Assembly (NCBI GenBank): GCA_030035585.1
Contig: CM057477.1
Span: forward strand, 63,097,447-63,161,446
Length of the DNA stretch: 64,000 nt
Reading direction: 5' to 3'
DNA from: Dugong dugon
Lineage: Eukaryota > Chordata > Mammalia > Sirenia > Dugongidae
Each line of letters begins with the position of its first letter. The stretch's first letter is position 1. The position numbers were made by a program, and so were the translations under genes. Of this stretch, positions 1-11,001 are shown in pieces. Under the pieces are notes generated by a model, which saw only the letters and a program-made list of their open reading frames with translations, ran no database searches and was not told the origin of the DNA.

Positions 1-115
1 TTGATGGTGAAATTAGGTCATTTCCAGATAAACAGAAATTAAGGGAATATGTAGAAGTAAAACCAAACCTATAACAATTATTAAAGCGAGTTCTTCGATC
101 TGAGGACAAACAGCA
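1..115 (+). pseudogene. L1 ORF1 C-terminal remnant
   Basis: The frame beginning near base 3 reads DGEIRSFPDKQKLREYVEV, which matches the C-terminal domain of L1 ORF1p, the RNA-binding chaperone of the L1 particle. A stop follows a few codons later, and only this end lies in the window. Its position about 400 bases before ORF2 is as expected for L1. Confidence 0.7.
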
Positions 116-520
116 TCAGCTCACAGGCAGAACCTAGGATGTAGGATCGTACCAGCCAGATACCAATCTATGAAAAGAACTCTTCAGGACTATCCAAAAC
201 CAAAAGAAATACAACAGGGAATCAGAGAAGTTAATCAGTAAATGACAATAATATCAGAACAATAAAAGAGGGAATAAACGGCATAGGTATAGAACCTTCT
301 AATGGAGAGGAAGGCAAGGCTATACCAAGTAATGGTAGACTGTTTCAAACTTAGAAAGATAAGGGTAAAATTTATGGTAACCACAAAGAAAGTTAACAAA
401 CATACTCATTAAAAAAAAAAGAGGAAAAACATAAAGTCTCAGCAAAAGCAAAACCTACAAAAACAAAAGAATTAAAAAAAAATCCACAAACAAAAGTAAC
501 TCAGCACAAGAGAGTAAGAA

Positions 521-3500
521 GAACAAATAAAACATCAGCACTACAAACTGACAGCAACAAACCCACATCTATCAATAATTACACTGAATGTAAATAGACT
601 CAATGCACCCATAAAGAGACAGAGAGTGATGGAATGGATAAGAAAACAGGATCCATCAATATGCTGTCTACAGGAGACACACCTTAGAAACAAAGATGTG
701 AATTTATTAAAAGTCAAAGGTTGGAAAAAAATATATCAAGCTAACAACTACAAAAAAAGAGCAGGAGTGGCAATTCTAATCTCAGATAAATTAGATTTTA
801 AAACCAAATCTACCATAAAAGACAAAGAAGGACACTACATAATGATTAAGGGGATGATCCATCATGAAGACATAACCGTAATAAACATCTACACACCCAA
901 TGACAGGGCTCCAAAATACATAAAACAAACTCTAACAACGCTGAAAAGAGAAATTGACAGTTCCACAATAGTAGTAGGAGACTTCAACACACCACTCTCA
1001 GTAAAGGACAGAACAACTAAGAAGAAACTCAGCAAAGATACAGAAGACCTAAAGGGCACAATCAGCCAACTTGACCTCATAGACATATATAGAACACTCC
1101 ATTCAACAGCTGCAAAGTACACATTCTTTTCCAATGCACATGGAATGTTCTCCAGAAAAGACCACATCTTAGCCACAGAACAATCCTCAACAAGATCCAA
1201 AACGTTGAGATAATTCAAAGTATCTTCTCTGACCACAATGCCATCAAGGTAGAAAATAACAATAGAAAGAGCAAGGAAAAAAAATCAACTACATGGAAAC
1301 TGAATAATACCCAGCTTACACATCACTGGGTAATAGAAGAAATCAGAGATGGAATCAAAAAATTCCTAGAATCAAATGAGAATGAAAACTCATCATACCA
1401 AAACCTTTGTGACACAGCAAAGGTGGTCCTCAGAGGACAATTGATAGCAATAGATGCACATATCAAAAAAGAAGAAAGTGACAAAATCAAAACATTAACT
1501 ACACAACTTGAACAAATAGAAAGAGAACAGCAAAAAAAGCCCACAACCACCGGAAGAAAGGAAATAGTAAAGATCAGAGCAGAAATAAATGAAATAGAGA
1601 ACAGAAAAACAGTAGAAAGAATCAACAAAACCAAAAGTCGGTTCTTTGAAAGAATCAACAAAATCAACAAACCACTGGCCAGACTGACAAAAGAAAAACA
1701 GGAGAGGACACAAATAACCCAAATAAGAAATGAAATGGGGGGCATTACAATGGACCCAACTGAAATAAAAAGGATTATAACAGAATATTATTAAAAACTA
1801 TACTCCAACAAATTTGAAAACCTAGAGGAAATGGATAAATTTCTAGAAACACACGGCCTACCCAAACTACAATAAAGTGATGTTGAAAATCTGAATGACC
1901 CATAACAAGAGAAGAGATTGAGAAGGTAATAAAAAAACTCCCAACCAAAAAAGCCCTGGCCCAGATGGCTTCACTGGAGAATTCTACAAAACATTTACAG
2001 AAGAGCTTGTACCAGTACTACTCAAGCTATTTCAGAGCATAGAAGAGGAAGCAACACTTCCATATTCATTCTATGAAGCCAGCATAATGCTGATACCAAA
2101 ACCAGGAAAAGATGTCACAAAAAAAAATTACAGACCAATATCTCTCATGAATATAGATGCAAAAATTCTTAACAAAATTCTAGCCAATAGAGTTCAGCAT
2201 CATATCAAAAAAATAATACACCACGACCAAGTAGGAATCATACCAGGTATGCAAGGATGCCTCAACACTAGAAAATCAATCAACGTAATCCACCACATAA
2301 ATAAAAGGAATGAAAAGAATCACATAATCATCTCAACTGACACAGAAAAGGCATTTGACAAAGTCCAACACCCATTCTTGATAAAAACTCTCAATCAAAT
2401 AGGTATAGAAGGGAAATTTCTCAACATAATAAAGGGCATCTATGCAAAACCAATGGCCAACATCATTCTTAATGGAGAGAGGCTGAAAACATTCCCCTTG
2501 AAAACAGGAACAAGACAAAGATGCCCTTTATCACCACTCCTATTTAACATTGTGCTGGAAGTTCTAGCTAGAGCAATAAGGCAAGAAAAAGAAATAAAGG
2601 GCGTCCAAATTGGTAATGAAGAAGTTAAACTGTCCCTGTTTGCAGATGATGTGATACTATACACAGAAAATCCTAAAAACCACTGAGAAATCTACTGGAA
2701 CTAATAGAAAGATTCAGCAGAGTAGCGGGATACAAGATAAACATTCAAAAATCAGTTGGATTCCTATACACCAGTAAGGAGAACGATGCAAAGGAAATCA
2801 GGAAAACAGTACCATTTTCAATAGCCCCTAGAAAGATAAAATACTTAGGAATAAATCTGATGATTTAAAAGACATATACAAAGAAAACTACAAAACACTA
2901 CTGCAAGAAACCCAAAGTGATCTACATAAATGGAGAAATATACCATGCTCATGGATAGGCAGACTCAACATTGTGAAAATGACAATTCTACCCAAAGCAA
3001 TTTACAAATACAATGCAATCCCGATCCAAATACCAACAACATTCTTCAAAGAGATGGAAAAACTAATCATTAACTTTATATGGAAAGAGAAGAAGTCCTG
3101 AATAAGTAAAGCACTACTGAAGAAGGATAAAGCTGGAGGACTCACACTACCTGACCTCAGAACCTACTATACAGCTACAGTAGTCAAAACAGCCTGATAC
3201 TGGTACAACGACAGATACATTGACCAATGGAACAGAACTGAGAACCCAGATGTAAATCCATCCATCAACGGTCACATGATCTTCGACAAGGGCCCGAAGT
3301 CTATCAAATGGGGAAAGACAGTCTTTTTAACAGATGGTGCTGGCAAAACTGGATATCCATCTGCAGAAAAATGAGACAGGACCCATACCTCACGCCGTAT
3401 GCAAAAACTACTTCAAAATGGATCAAAGACCTGAATATAAAGCCTAAAACTATAAAGTTCATAGAAGAAAAAATAGGACCAACACTTCAGGCCTTAATAC

Positions 3501-4359
3501 ACGGCATTAACAGGACACAAACCATAATCATCGATGCACAAAACCCCAATAGATAAGCTAGATAACTGGGATCTTCTAAAAATCAAACACCTATGCTCTT
3601 CAAGAGACTTCACCAAAAGAGTAAAAAAAAGAACCTACAGACCAGGAAAAAATTTTTGGACAGTACAAGTCAGACAAAGGTCTAATCGCCATAATCTACA
3701 AGAAAATCCAACACCTCTACGACAAAAAGACAAATAATCCTATTAAAAAATGGGCAAAGGAAATGAACAGACACTTCACCAAAGAAGACATTCAAATGGC
3801 TGACAGACACATGAGGAAATGCTCGCGATCACTAGCCATTAGAGAAATGCAAATTAAAACCACAATGAGATACCATCTCACCCCAGCATTACTGGCACGA
3901 ATCAAAAACACTGGAAATAACAAATGTTGGAGGGGCTGCGGGGAGATCGGAACTCTTACGCACTGCTGGTGGGAATGCAAAATGATACAACCATTTTGGA
4001 AAGTGATATGGCACTTCCTCAGAAAGCTAGAAATAGACATACCATTCGATCCAGCAATCCCACTCCTACGAATATGTCCTAGAGAAATAAGAGTCGTCAC
4101 TCGAATAGACATATGCACACCAATGCTCATGGCAGCATTGTTCACAATAGCAAAACAATGGAAACAACCTAGATGCCCATCAACAGATGAATGGATAAAC
4201 AAACTATGGTACATACACACAATGGAGTACTATGCAAGGAGAAAGAACAACAGTGAATCTGTGAAGCATCTCATAACATGGATGAAACTGGAGGACATTA
4301 TTCAGAGTGAAATAAGTCAATCACAAAAGGACAAATATTGTAGGAGACCTCTCTTGTAA
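521..4359 (+). pseudogene. L1 ORF2 (endonuclease-reverse transcriptase), frameshifted
   Basis: ORF2p nicks target DNA and reverse-transcribes L1 RNA at the nick. The start region is open without an ATG (SIITLNVNRLNAPIKRQR at about 572). The endonuclease domain runs to 1213 with QETHLR, NIYTPND and VGDFNTP. A segment at 1423-1794 is the lysine-rich linker. Reverse transcriptase lies at 2087-2686, with [12 protein letters not shown] (motif A) and [13 protein letters not shown] (catalytic FADD, intact). The C-terminal part at 3763-4359 keeps the cysteine motif CX3CX7HX4C ([18 protein letters not shown], near 3935-3990). At least five breaks separate these blocks. It is a decayed copy, not a host gene. 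Confidence 0.93.
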
Positions 4360-5530
4360 AAACCCATGAAAAAGTTCACACACAAAATGTAACAATCTTT
4401 GTTGGTTACTAGGGATGGAAAGGGTGGGTGGGGGAATATTAAATAGACAATAGATAAGTGGTATCTTGGGTGAAGGGTGAGACAGTACCCAATACAGGAG
4501 AAACTAGCACAACTTGTACAAGGAAAGGTCATGGAAGCCCCATAGACACATCTAAACTCCCTGAGGGATTGAATTGCTGGGCGGAGGGCTCTGGGGACCA
4601 TGGTCTCAGAGAACATCTAGCTCAATTGGTATGACACAGCTTAGGAAGACAATGCTCTACATTCTACCTTGGTGAGTAGTGTCTGGGGTCTTAAAAGCCT
4701 GTGAGCGGCCATCTAAGATACTCCACTGGTCTCATCCCTTCGGGAGCAAGGGAGAATGAAGAGAAACAGGATACAAGGAAAAGATCAGTCCGAAGGACTA
4801 ATGGACCACAGCTACCAAGGCCTCCACTGGAGTGAGTCCACTACAGCTAGATGGTGCCCGGCGACCACCACTGACTGCTCTGACCAGGATCACAACAGAG
4901 GGTTCTGGACAGAGCTGGAGAAGGATGTAGAGCATAATTCTAACCCATAAAAAAAAAGACCAGATTACTGGCCTAAAGGAGACTGGAGAAACCCTGAGAG
5001 TATGGCCCCCAGACACCCTTTTAGCTCAGTGGTGAAGTTACCTCCGAGGTTCACTGTTCAGCCTGGGAGGGGACAACCCCGTAAAACCAAATGAGACTAA
5101 CAAGGTACAGGAGTCCAGTGACAAGGGCCAGAAAGCAGAAGGGGACAAGGAAGCTGGTGATAGGGAACCCAAGATTGAGTAAGGATATTGTTGATGTGTT
5201 GTGAGATTGTTAACCATTGTCATAGGAAAACATGTGTAGTAACTGTTAAATGAGAAACTATTTTGTTCTGTAAGCCTTCATCTTAAGTGAGAATAACAGC
5301 ACAATTCGAAGAGCGTAGTCAATGTCACTGAACTGTATATGTAGAAATTTTTGAAATGGTGTATCTTTGGCTATGTGTATTTTCACCAAAAGAAAAAAAG
5401 ATTGAGAATTTAGAGGGTTGATATGTTGTGGGGTTGTTAACCAACGTCATAAAACAATATGTGTACTACTGTTTCATGAGAAACTATTTGTTCCGTAAGC
5501 CTTCACCTGAAGTACAATAAAAAAAAAAAA
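4360..5530 (+). repeat. L1 3' UTR with two successive 3' tails
   Basis: Lineage-specific L1 3' UTR, recognised by GTCTGGGGTCTTAAAAGCC, GCCATCTAAGATACTCCACT and CTAGATGGTGCCCGG, which recur at 20300, 20975, 24010 (antisense) and 38760 (antisense). The terminal block (TTGTTAACC, ATGTGT, TTCTGTAAGCCTTCA) occurs twice, at about 5170-5275 and 5405-5515. A different L1-type end with CAATGTCACTGAACTGTA lies between them. This suggests either a second short L1 insertion or a 3' end duplication. Confidence 0.85.
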
Positions 5531-5574
5531 TTGATTAAAAAAAAAAAGTATGACTTAATGAGATTTTAGAGTTT

Positions 5575-5668
5575 TTTGCATTGTTAACAATGGGAAAAAT
5601 TAGAAACAACGTACATGGAACAATGGGAAATTAGTTTAAAAATACTACGGTTCATTCATATACTATAA
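5575..5668 (+). mobile_element. Old L1M fragment (left part)
   Basis: The stretch with AATTAGAAACAACGTACATG and AATTAG-TTCATTCATATACTATA resembles the end of ORF2 of old mammalian L1M elements. The matching continuation (7089-7400) lies beyond the RTE piece, so this is one old L1M split by a younger RTE insertion. Confidence 0.55.
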
Positions 5669-5670
5669 TC

Positions 5671-7088
5671 CTGTTGTTGTTAGGTGCTGTCAAGTCGGTC
5701 CAACTCATAGTGAACAACAGAACAAAACACGACTCGGTCCTGCACCATGTTTGAGTCCATTGTTGCAGTCACTGTGTCACTCCATCTTGTCAGGGGTCTT
5801 CCTCTCTTTGGCTGATCCTCTACCTTACCAAACATGATGTCCTTCTCCAGGGACGTGTCCCTCCTGATAACATGTCCAAAGTACGTGAGACGAAGTCTTG
5901 TCATCTTTGCTTCCAAGGAGCAAGCACTCTGGCTGTACTTCTTCCAAGACAGATTTGTTCATTCTTCTAGCAGTCCATGGTATACTGAATATTCTTTGCC
6001 AACACCATAATTCAAAGGCATCAATTCTTCTTCAGTCTTCCTTATTCATTGTCCAGCTTTCACATGCATATGAGGCCATTGAAAATATCACGGCTTGGGT
6101 CAGGTGCACTTTAGTCCTCAAAGAGACATCTTTGCTTTTCAACACTTTAAAGGGGTCTTCTGCAGCAGATTTGCCAATGCAATATGTTGTTTGGTTTCTT
6201 GACTGCTGTTGCCATGGACATTGATTATGGATCCAAGTAAAATGAAATCCTTGACAACTTCAGTCTTTTCTCCGTTTATCGTAATGTTGCTTATTGGTCC
6301 ATTGTGAGGATTTTTGTTTTCTTTATGTTGAGGTGCAATCCATACTGAAGGCTGTGGTCTTTGATCTTTATCAGCAAGTGCTTCAAGTCCTTTTCGCTTT
6401 CAGCAAGCAAGATTCTGTCATCTGCATATCACAGGTTGTTAATGAGTCTTCCTCCAATCCTGATGCCCTGTTCTTCTTCGTATAGTCAGCTTCTTGGATT
6501 ATTTGCTCAGCATACAGATTGAATAGGTATGGTGAAAGGACACAACCCTGATGCAGACCTTTCCTGACTTTAAACCATGCAGTATCCCCTTGTTCTATTC
6601 CAACTTCTGCCTGTTGATCTATGTACAGGTTCCTCATGAGCACAATTAAGTGTTCTGGAATTCCCATTCTTTGCAATGTTATCCATAATTTGTTATGATC
6701 CACACAGTCAAATGCCTTTGCATAGTCAACAAAACACAGGTAAACATCTTTCTAATATTCTCTACTTTCAGCCAGAATCCATCTGACATCAGCAATGATA
6801 TCCCTTGTTCCACATCCCCTTCTGAATCTGGCTTGAATTTCTGGCAGATCCCTGTGCATGTACTGCTGTAACCGTTTTGGAATGATCTTCAGCAAAATTT
6901 TACTTGTGTGTGATATTAATGATATTGTTCAATAATTTCCACATTCTATTGGATCACCTTTCTTTGGAATAGGCACAAATATGGATCTCTTCTAGTCTGT
7001 TGGCCAGGTAGCTGTCTTCCAGATTTCTTGGCATAAACAAGTGAGCACCTTATTGCTATATCAGTTTGTCGAAACATCTCAAGTTGGT
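5671..7088 (-). mobile_element. RTE/BovB-type LINE, 3' 1.4 kb
   Basis: Antisense RTE piece. The tail end is at the low coordinate (GTTGTTGTTAGGTGCTGTCAA at 5672) and reverse transcriptase sequence runs to about 7088. Minus-strand frames at 6703-6383 (MDHNKLWITLQRMGIPEHL, KGLHQGCVLSPYLFNLYAEQII) and 5916-5680 (RLTYFGHVIRRD) are RTE reverse-transcriptase palm and C-terminal sequence. Frames are broken by indels. Such RTE elements use a target-primed mechanism like L1 and supply the 3' tail copied by the SINEs here. Confidence 0.9.
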
Positions 7089-7400
7089 ATCTTAGGAACC
7101 TATACAAATCATGTAAAAGAATATTTAGTTACATAAGGAATCGTTCACAACTTATATATCAAATGAAAACAAAACAAAACAGTATGTACACTATTATCAC
7201 CCCTTTTTTATAAAAGTAAATAAAAGGCATTTATTTATACAGAAAAAACCAGAAAGGATATACAGTATACCAAAATGTCAATAGCATCAATTAACTCTGA
7301 ATGGTGTTGAAATTACAAGTGATTTTACCTTTCTTCCTTTTCTTCGTATGTATTTTACAAATTCTCTACAGTAAACTTGCATTACTTTTGTACTAAGGAA
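7089..7400 (+). mobile_element. Old L1M 3' UTR (right part)
   Basis: Sense old L1M 3' region: AATATTTAGTTACATAAGG, TAAATAAAAGGCATTTATTT, GAAAGGATATACAGTATACC, then a run with TTTTACAAATTCTCTACAGT. It continues the fragment at 5575-5668 across the RTE insertion. Confidence 0.55.
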
Positions 7401-7544
7401 ACAAAGTAATAGAGGCACTTCTTGCTTTGCACAGCATCATGTTAACTGAAACTCGTGCATATTGGAACAGTGTCCTCGCTGGAATTGAACAATACAGAAT
7501 ATGAAAAGAAATAGTAGTGCTTGGAATAGAAATTGAGTTAGCGT
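7401..7544. other. Unclassified sequence
   Basis: No recognisable repeat, coding frame or motif was found in this short stretch between the L1M end and an L2 end. Confidence 0.5.
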
Positions 7545-7640
7545 ATTCATTGATTCACTGAACAAATATTTTCTGAGCATTTACTAAGGGCCAGGCATAT
7601 AGCAGTATACTGACACAAGGATATTCATTAATGAATTATT
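7545..7640 (-). repeat. L2 LINE 3' end
   Basis: The text TTCATTGATTCACTGAACAAATATTTTCTGAGCATTTACTAAGGGCC is the reverse of the mammalian L2 terminus (…AATATTTGTTGAATGAATGAA). Confidence 0.6.
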
Positions 7641-7920
7641 TACAATGATGAAACATTGGAAACAACCGAAATGTCAAAAACCACTTAAGAAAATTATGTA
7701 TAGTCATAAGATAGAATGGTCTATAGCCATTAAAAATTATGTTCTAGATCTTATTTATTGATAGTGCAATGTTTAAAATATATTTCTAATTGAAAAAGAG
7801 CAGGCCACAAAATAACATGTATATCACAATGCCATTTTTACCAACAATATATCTATGTTTAAATTTGTGTGTAAGTATTTTTATACCCATATCTGTAGCC
7901 TATCTATATCTAATAAAACC
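7641..7920 (+). mobile_element. Old L1M ORF2 end / 3' UTR fragment
   Basis: GAAACATTGGAAACAACCGA, TAGCCATTAAAAATTATGTT and TTGAAAAAGAGCAGG follow the order of the C-terminal end of L1M ORF2 and the start of its UTR. The sequence is too diverged for an open frame. Confidence 0.65.
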
Positions 7921-8436
7921 ACCCATCTCCCCAAGTAGAGACAAGGAAAAAAGATGGCCCTTGTCTAAGAAGACTTGTTCATCTTTGGCTCCCAATGCCT
8001 GGCCCCAAGATGATGCTTGGGGAATCTGTTGAATGGATTATCTCACCTGAGCCCTACAACCTCCAGGAGGTTCCAGGGAAAGTATGATGTCTGTGTCATG
8101 TGGCAAAATGAGCCAAGATAAAACAAACACAAAACAAATCCCCTGGAGTCGCCAAGATAGGCCAAACAGAGGTGGGATTTTAACTCTCTCTTGAAGGATA
8201 AAGAAGATGCTTGTGGGTATAATAGGTGTCCCAGCTGAGCCAGAAGGAGACTGAGTATGGACTTGGCAGAAAGTTTAGGTACCAACAAGGAAAATGCAGT
8301 CCTCCCTGGAGCCAAATGTGGAAGGAGAGGTAGGGTATTGCTCAAATTCTAGCAGAAAAAAACAGATGGCTTCATAGATAACTTAATAATGTGTTAAGCC
8401 CATGCCCTCCTCAGGGTCTTTGCCGTTGTCAGTACT
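7921..8436. other. Unique sequence, nothing recognised
   Basis: Moderately GC-rich unique DNA. A 100-codon minus-strand frame (8345-8043) shows no family features or splice context and is probably chance. Confidence 0.5.
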
Positions 8437-8870
8437 TGTCTTATGGATTGAATTGTGTCCCTTAAAAGATACGTAGAAGTCTTACCCCAGCATCTGTGAA
8501 AGTGACCTTATTTAGAAATGGGGTCCTTAGGGACATAATTAGTTAAGATCAGGTCATTGGGGTGGGCTCTAATCTCTTTACTATTGGTGTTTTTATAAGA
8601 ACTAAAGGCAAATGCAGAGGGAAGATGCCCATGTGACGATGGAGGCAGAGATCAGAGGGATGTTGCCACAAACCAAGGACACCTGGGGCTAACAGAAGCT
8701 GGAAGGGACAAGAAGGGATCTTACCCTAGAGACTCTGGAGAGAGCATGGTCTTCTTAAAGACCCTGAATTTGGGCTTCTAACATCCAGACTTGTGAGTGA
8801 ATAAATTTCTGTTGTTTTAAGCCACTTAGTTTGTGGTACTTTGTTACAGCAGCCCTAAGAAACTAATACA
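8437..8870 (+). mobile_element. MLT1-type solo LTR (ERVL-MaLR)
   Basis: Full LTR starting TGTCTTATGGATTGAATTGT and ending AAACTAATACA. Internal landmarks are TTATTTAGAAATGGGGTCC, GGTCATTGGGGTGGGCTCTA, the polyA region AATAAATTTCTGTTG and TTGTTACAGCAGCCCTAAGA. These are diagnostic of the old MLT1 group. No internal retroviral sequence adjoins it, so it is a solo LTR. Five-base flanks no longer match, which fits its age. Confidence 0.85.
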
Positions 8871-8874
8871 CTGC

Positions 8875-9218
8875 TGCATGAATGCTCTTCATGTTTCAAC
8901 ACTCACATCACGTCCTCCGAGAGGCATTCGCTGATCGTGTTTATTTAAAGTAGTGTTCATTACATCATTACCCCCGATTGTAGTTCCTTCATAGTTTCTG
9001 TCTCTATCCGAAATTACCTGTTTACTTGTTTATTGTCTCTTTCCTCCTATGAGAAGGTAAGTTCCATGAGAACAGGAATCTTCATTGTCTTGTTCATTTC
9101 ATAGTTGTTAAAACAAATGAATTAACAAAGGAAGTGATTCTTCTAGCTTGAGGCTAGGTAAATAACATGTTTTAAAATGTCCAGCAGCACCTTATCTGGC
9201 ACATAGCAGAGCCTCAAT
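8875..9218 (+). repeat. L2 LINE 3' region
   Basis: Sense L2 with TTTACTTGTTTATTGTCTC, GTAAGTTCCATGAGAACAGG and GGCACATAGCAGAGCCTCAAT in the order of the L2 3' UTR. The tRNA-Gly SINE starts exactly in its terminal CTCAATAA motif. Confidence 0.75.
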
Positions 9219-9553
9219 AATGGTTCAGGGGTAGAATTCTCGTCTTCCATGCGGGATACTTGGGTTTGATTCCAGGCCAATGCACCTCATACACAGCCAT
9301 CCTCTGTCTGTCAGTGGCAGCTTGTGTGCTGCTATGGTGCTGAATAGATTTCAGCAGAGCTTCCAGACTAAGACGGACTAAGAAGAAAGGTCTGGCAAGC
9401 TACTTCCGAATATCAGCCTAGGAACCCTATGGATCACAGCAGTCTAACCCTCAACTAATCATGGGGATGGTGCAGGACCGAGAAGTGTTTTATTCCATTT
9501 TGCATGGGGTCACCATGAGTCGGAGGCCAGCTCTATGGCAGCTAACAACATGT
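9219..9553 (+). mobile_element. Composite SINE: tRNA-Gly head + RTE 5' part + RTE 3' tail
   Basis: The head at 9222-9290 (ATGGTTCAGGGGTAGAATTC…GGGTTTGATTCCAGG…CAATGCA) matches tRNA-Gly. The A box is GGTTCAGGGG, the anticodon loop reads CTTCCAT, and the B box is GGGTTTGATTCC. The body (GTGTGCTGCTATGGTGCTGA, AGCAGAGCTTCCAGACTAAG) is like the 5' region seen at 14670-14830. The tail from about 9450 (GGATGGTGCAGGACCG…GGTCACCATGAGTCGG…GCAGCTAACAACA) is the RTE 3' end. The head would give internal RNA polymerase III promoter boxes. It is unlike the AfroSINE head used by nearly all other SINEs here. Confidence 0.8.
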
Positions 9554-10249
9554 TGTTACTACTATTTACAGACGCCATGAAATATCAGAAGCCCTGAGCA
9601 TCGGTGCTTCTATCCTTAAAGTTTGAGCCCAGAGCCTGGGACAGTAGAGGCTGAGAGGGCAAGACAGGTGGAGGAAAGCAGGAAATGCCTAGGGTAGCAG
9701 ATGCCAATTACCTAAGACCAGAGCCCAGGAGGAAGCGGAGCTGGATGGCTCAGGAAGCTGCAGAGGAAGTGGGCCATGAGGGCTGGGGGCTCCGAGGACT
9801 TCCACCAAAAGCTGAGAATTGGGTTGTAGGAGCTGAAACCAGGAAGCAAAAAAATCCTAATCCAAATCTTATTGTAATTATAAATTGATGATGGCAAGGT
9901 CTGGTTTCGTTCAACTTCAGCAGTCAAGGCAACAAACATCTACTGAGCCCCTCCTGTGTCTGAGGCACAGGTTGGCCCCAGTGAAGGGTGTGGGGGAATT
10001 GAGTCAGATATGGCTTGTGCCCTTAGCAAACAAACTTGCATTCTCTTGGGGACATCAGAGAGGGAGGTCACAGCTAACTAAAAAGATATGATAACATGGG
10101 CAATAGTGGTACCCAGTGGAGGCTGGAGGGGTCAGATCCGACAGAGGAAGCCATGGTGAAAGAGCAGGACTGGCAACAAGATGAAGGGGGATGAAGACCA
10201 CGTTGTAATCACTGACCAACACAAACACACAAAATTCAGGGAAAATATC
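9554..10249. other. Mostly unique; diverged L2-like part at 9920-10060
   Basis: From 9925 the text CAACAAACATCTACTGAGCCCC resembles an antisense L2 end. The rest shows no repeat I can name. Frames at 9685-9888 and 9885-10091 have no family features. Confidence 0.45.
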
Positions 10250-10761
10250 TGTCTTAGTCATCTAGTGCTGTTGTAACAGAAATACCACAAGTGGATGGCT
10301 TTAACAAAGAGAAGTTTATTCTCTCACAGTCCAGTAGGCTAGAAGTCCAAACTCAGGGTGTCAGCTCCAGGAGAAGTCTTTCTCTCTGTCAGCTCTGGAG
10401 GAAGGTCCTTGTGATGCATCAGTCTTCCCCTGGACTAGGAGCTTCTCAGCGCAGGAACCTCAGGTCCAAAGGATGCGCTCTGCTCCCAGCACCGCTTTCA
10501 TGGTGATATGAGGTCCCCATGGCTCTCTGCTTGCTTCTGTCTTTTATATCTCAGAAGAGTTGGCTTAAGAAACTGTCTAATTTTATAGACCTCATCAATA
10601 TAACTGCTGCTAATCCATCTTATTATATCATAGTGATAGCATTTACAACACATAGGGAAATCACATCAGATGATAAAATGGTAGACAATCATACAATACT
10701 GGGAATCATGATCCAGCCAAGTCAACAGATATTTTGGGGGGACACAGTTCAATCCATGACA
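10250..10761 (-). mobile_element. Solo LTR, ERVL-MaLR-like, intact ends and 5-bp TSD
   Basis: The 512-bp element reads TGTCTTAG…CATGACA and is flanked by perfect 5-bp repeats ATATC at 10245-10249 and 10762-10766; ERVL/MaLR integration makes 5-bp duplications. In its own orientation it starts TGTCATGGATTGAACTGTG and ends near AAATAAACTTCTC…CTAAGACA, the polyA-side arrangement of MaLR LTRs. Related copies lie at 50813-51415 and 46798-46895. No internal retroviral region is attached. Confidence 0.85.
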
Positions 10762-10766
10762 ATATC

Positions 10767-10921
10767 TATTTCTTTGGTTTTTGTTCTTCACTGCAATTAT
10801 GTCATCAAGTTCAGGGTCACCTTTAACTGGCAATAATATGTTTGGAAAAGATCATTGAACTAAGATAAACTGCATATCTGAGGTCAGCATAGCTATCAAT
10901 AATTGGCTTTTGTCTTTTCAG
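10767..10921. other. Unique intron-like sequence before candidate exon
   Basis: Unique DNA ending in a pyrimidine-rich tract (TTGGCTTTTGTCTTTTCAG) that makes a good splice acceptor at 10920-10921. Branch-point-like sequence such as CTATCAA lies about 25-30 bases upstream. Confidence 0.4.
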
Positions 10922-11001
10922 AAAGAAAATATGCTGAAATTCAAGCACTGATTATGAATGACTGTCTGCGTGATCTGCGGGAATGGAGTCACCTCCCCAT
11001 G
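10922..11001 (+). CDS. Candidate internal coding exon of an unidentified gene
   Basis: An 80-base open segment sits between a strong acceptor (TTTTGTCTTTTCAG) and a strong donor (CCCATG|GTGAGC). In the open frame it gives a split first codon, then RKYAEIQALIMNDCLRDLRE and WSHLPM, ending exactly on a codon boundary. Codon choice is varied and the peptide is charged and helix-like, unlike the low-complexity frames of the transposons. It lies outside any repeat I recognise. I do not recognise the protein family. It could be an exon of a gene extending beyond the window, an exon of a decayed gene, or chance. Confidence 0.4.

Larger units (their letters stand above)
1..5530 (+). mobile_element. 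L1 retrotransposon, 5' end outside window, ORFs broken
   Basis: This is a LINE-1 in sense orientation. It has the last part of ORF1 (1-115), a linker, ORF2 with endonuclease, reverse transcriptase and C-terminal domain (about 521-4359), then a long 3' UTR ending in A-rich runs at 5518-5550. The copy is recognisable throughout, but ORF2 is split by frameshifts and stops, so it is not autonomous. The 3' UTR is the lineage-specific type seen in truncated form many more times in the window. The element starts upstream of base 1, so its promoter cannot be judged. Confidence 0.93.

Noticed and set aside
9222-9290. Possible functional tRNA-Gly gene
   Set aside because: Stem positions are mismatched, no terminator T-run follows, and the sequence continues into SINE body.
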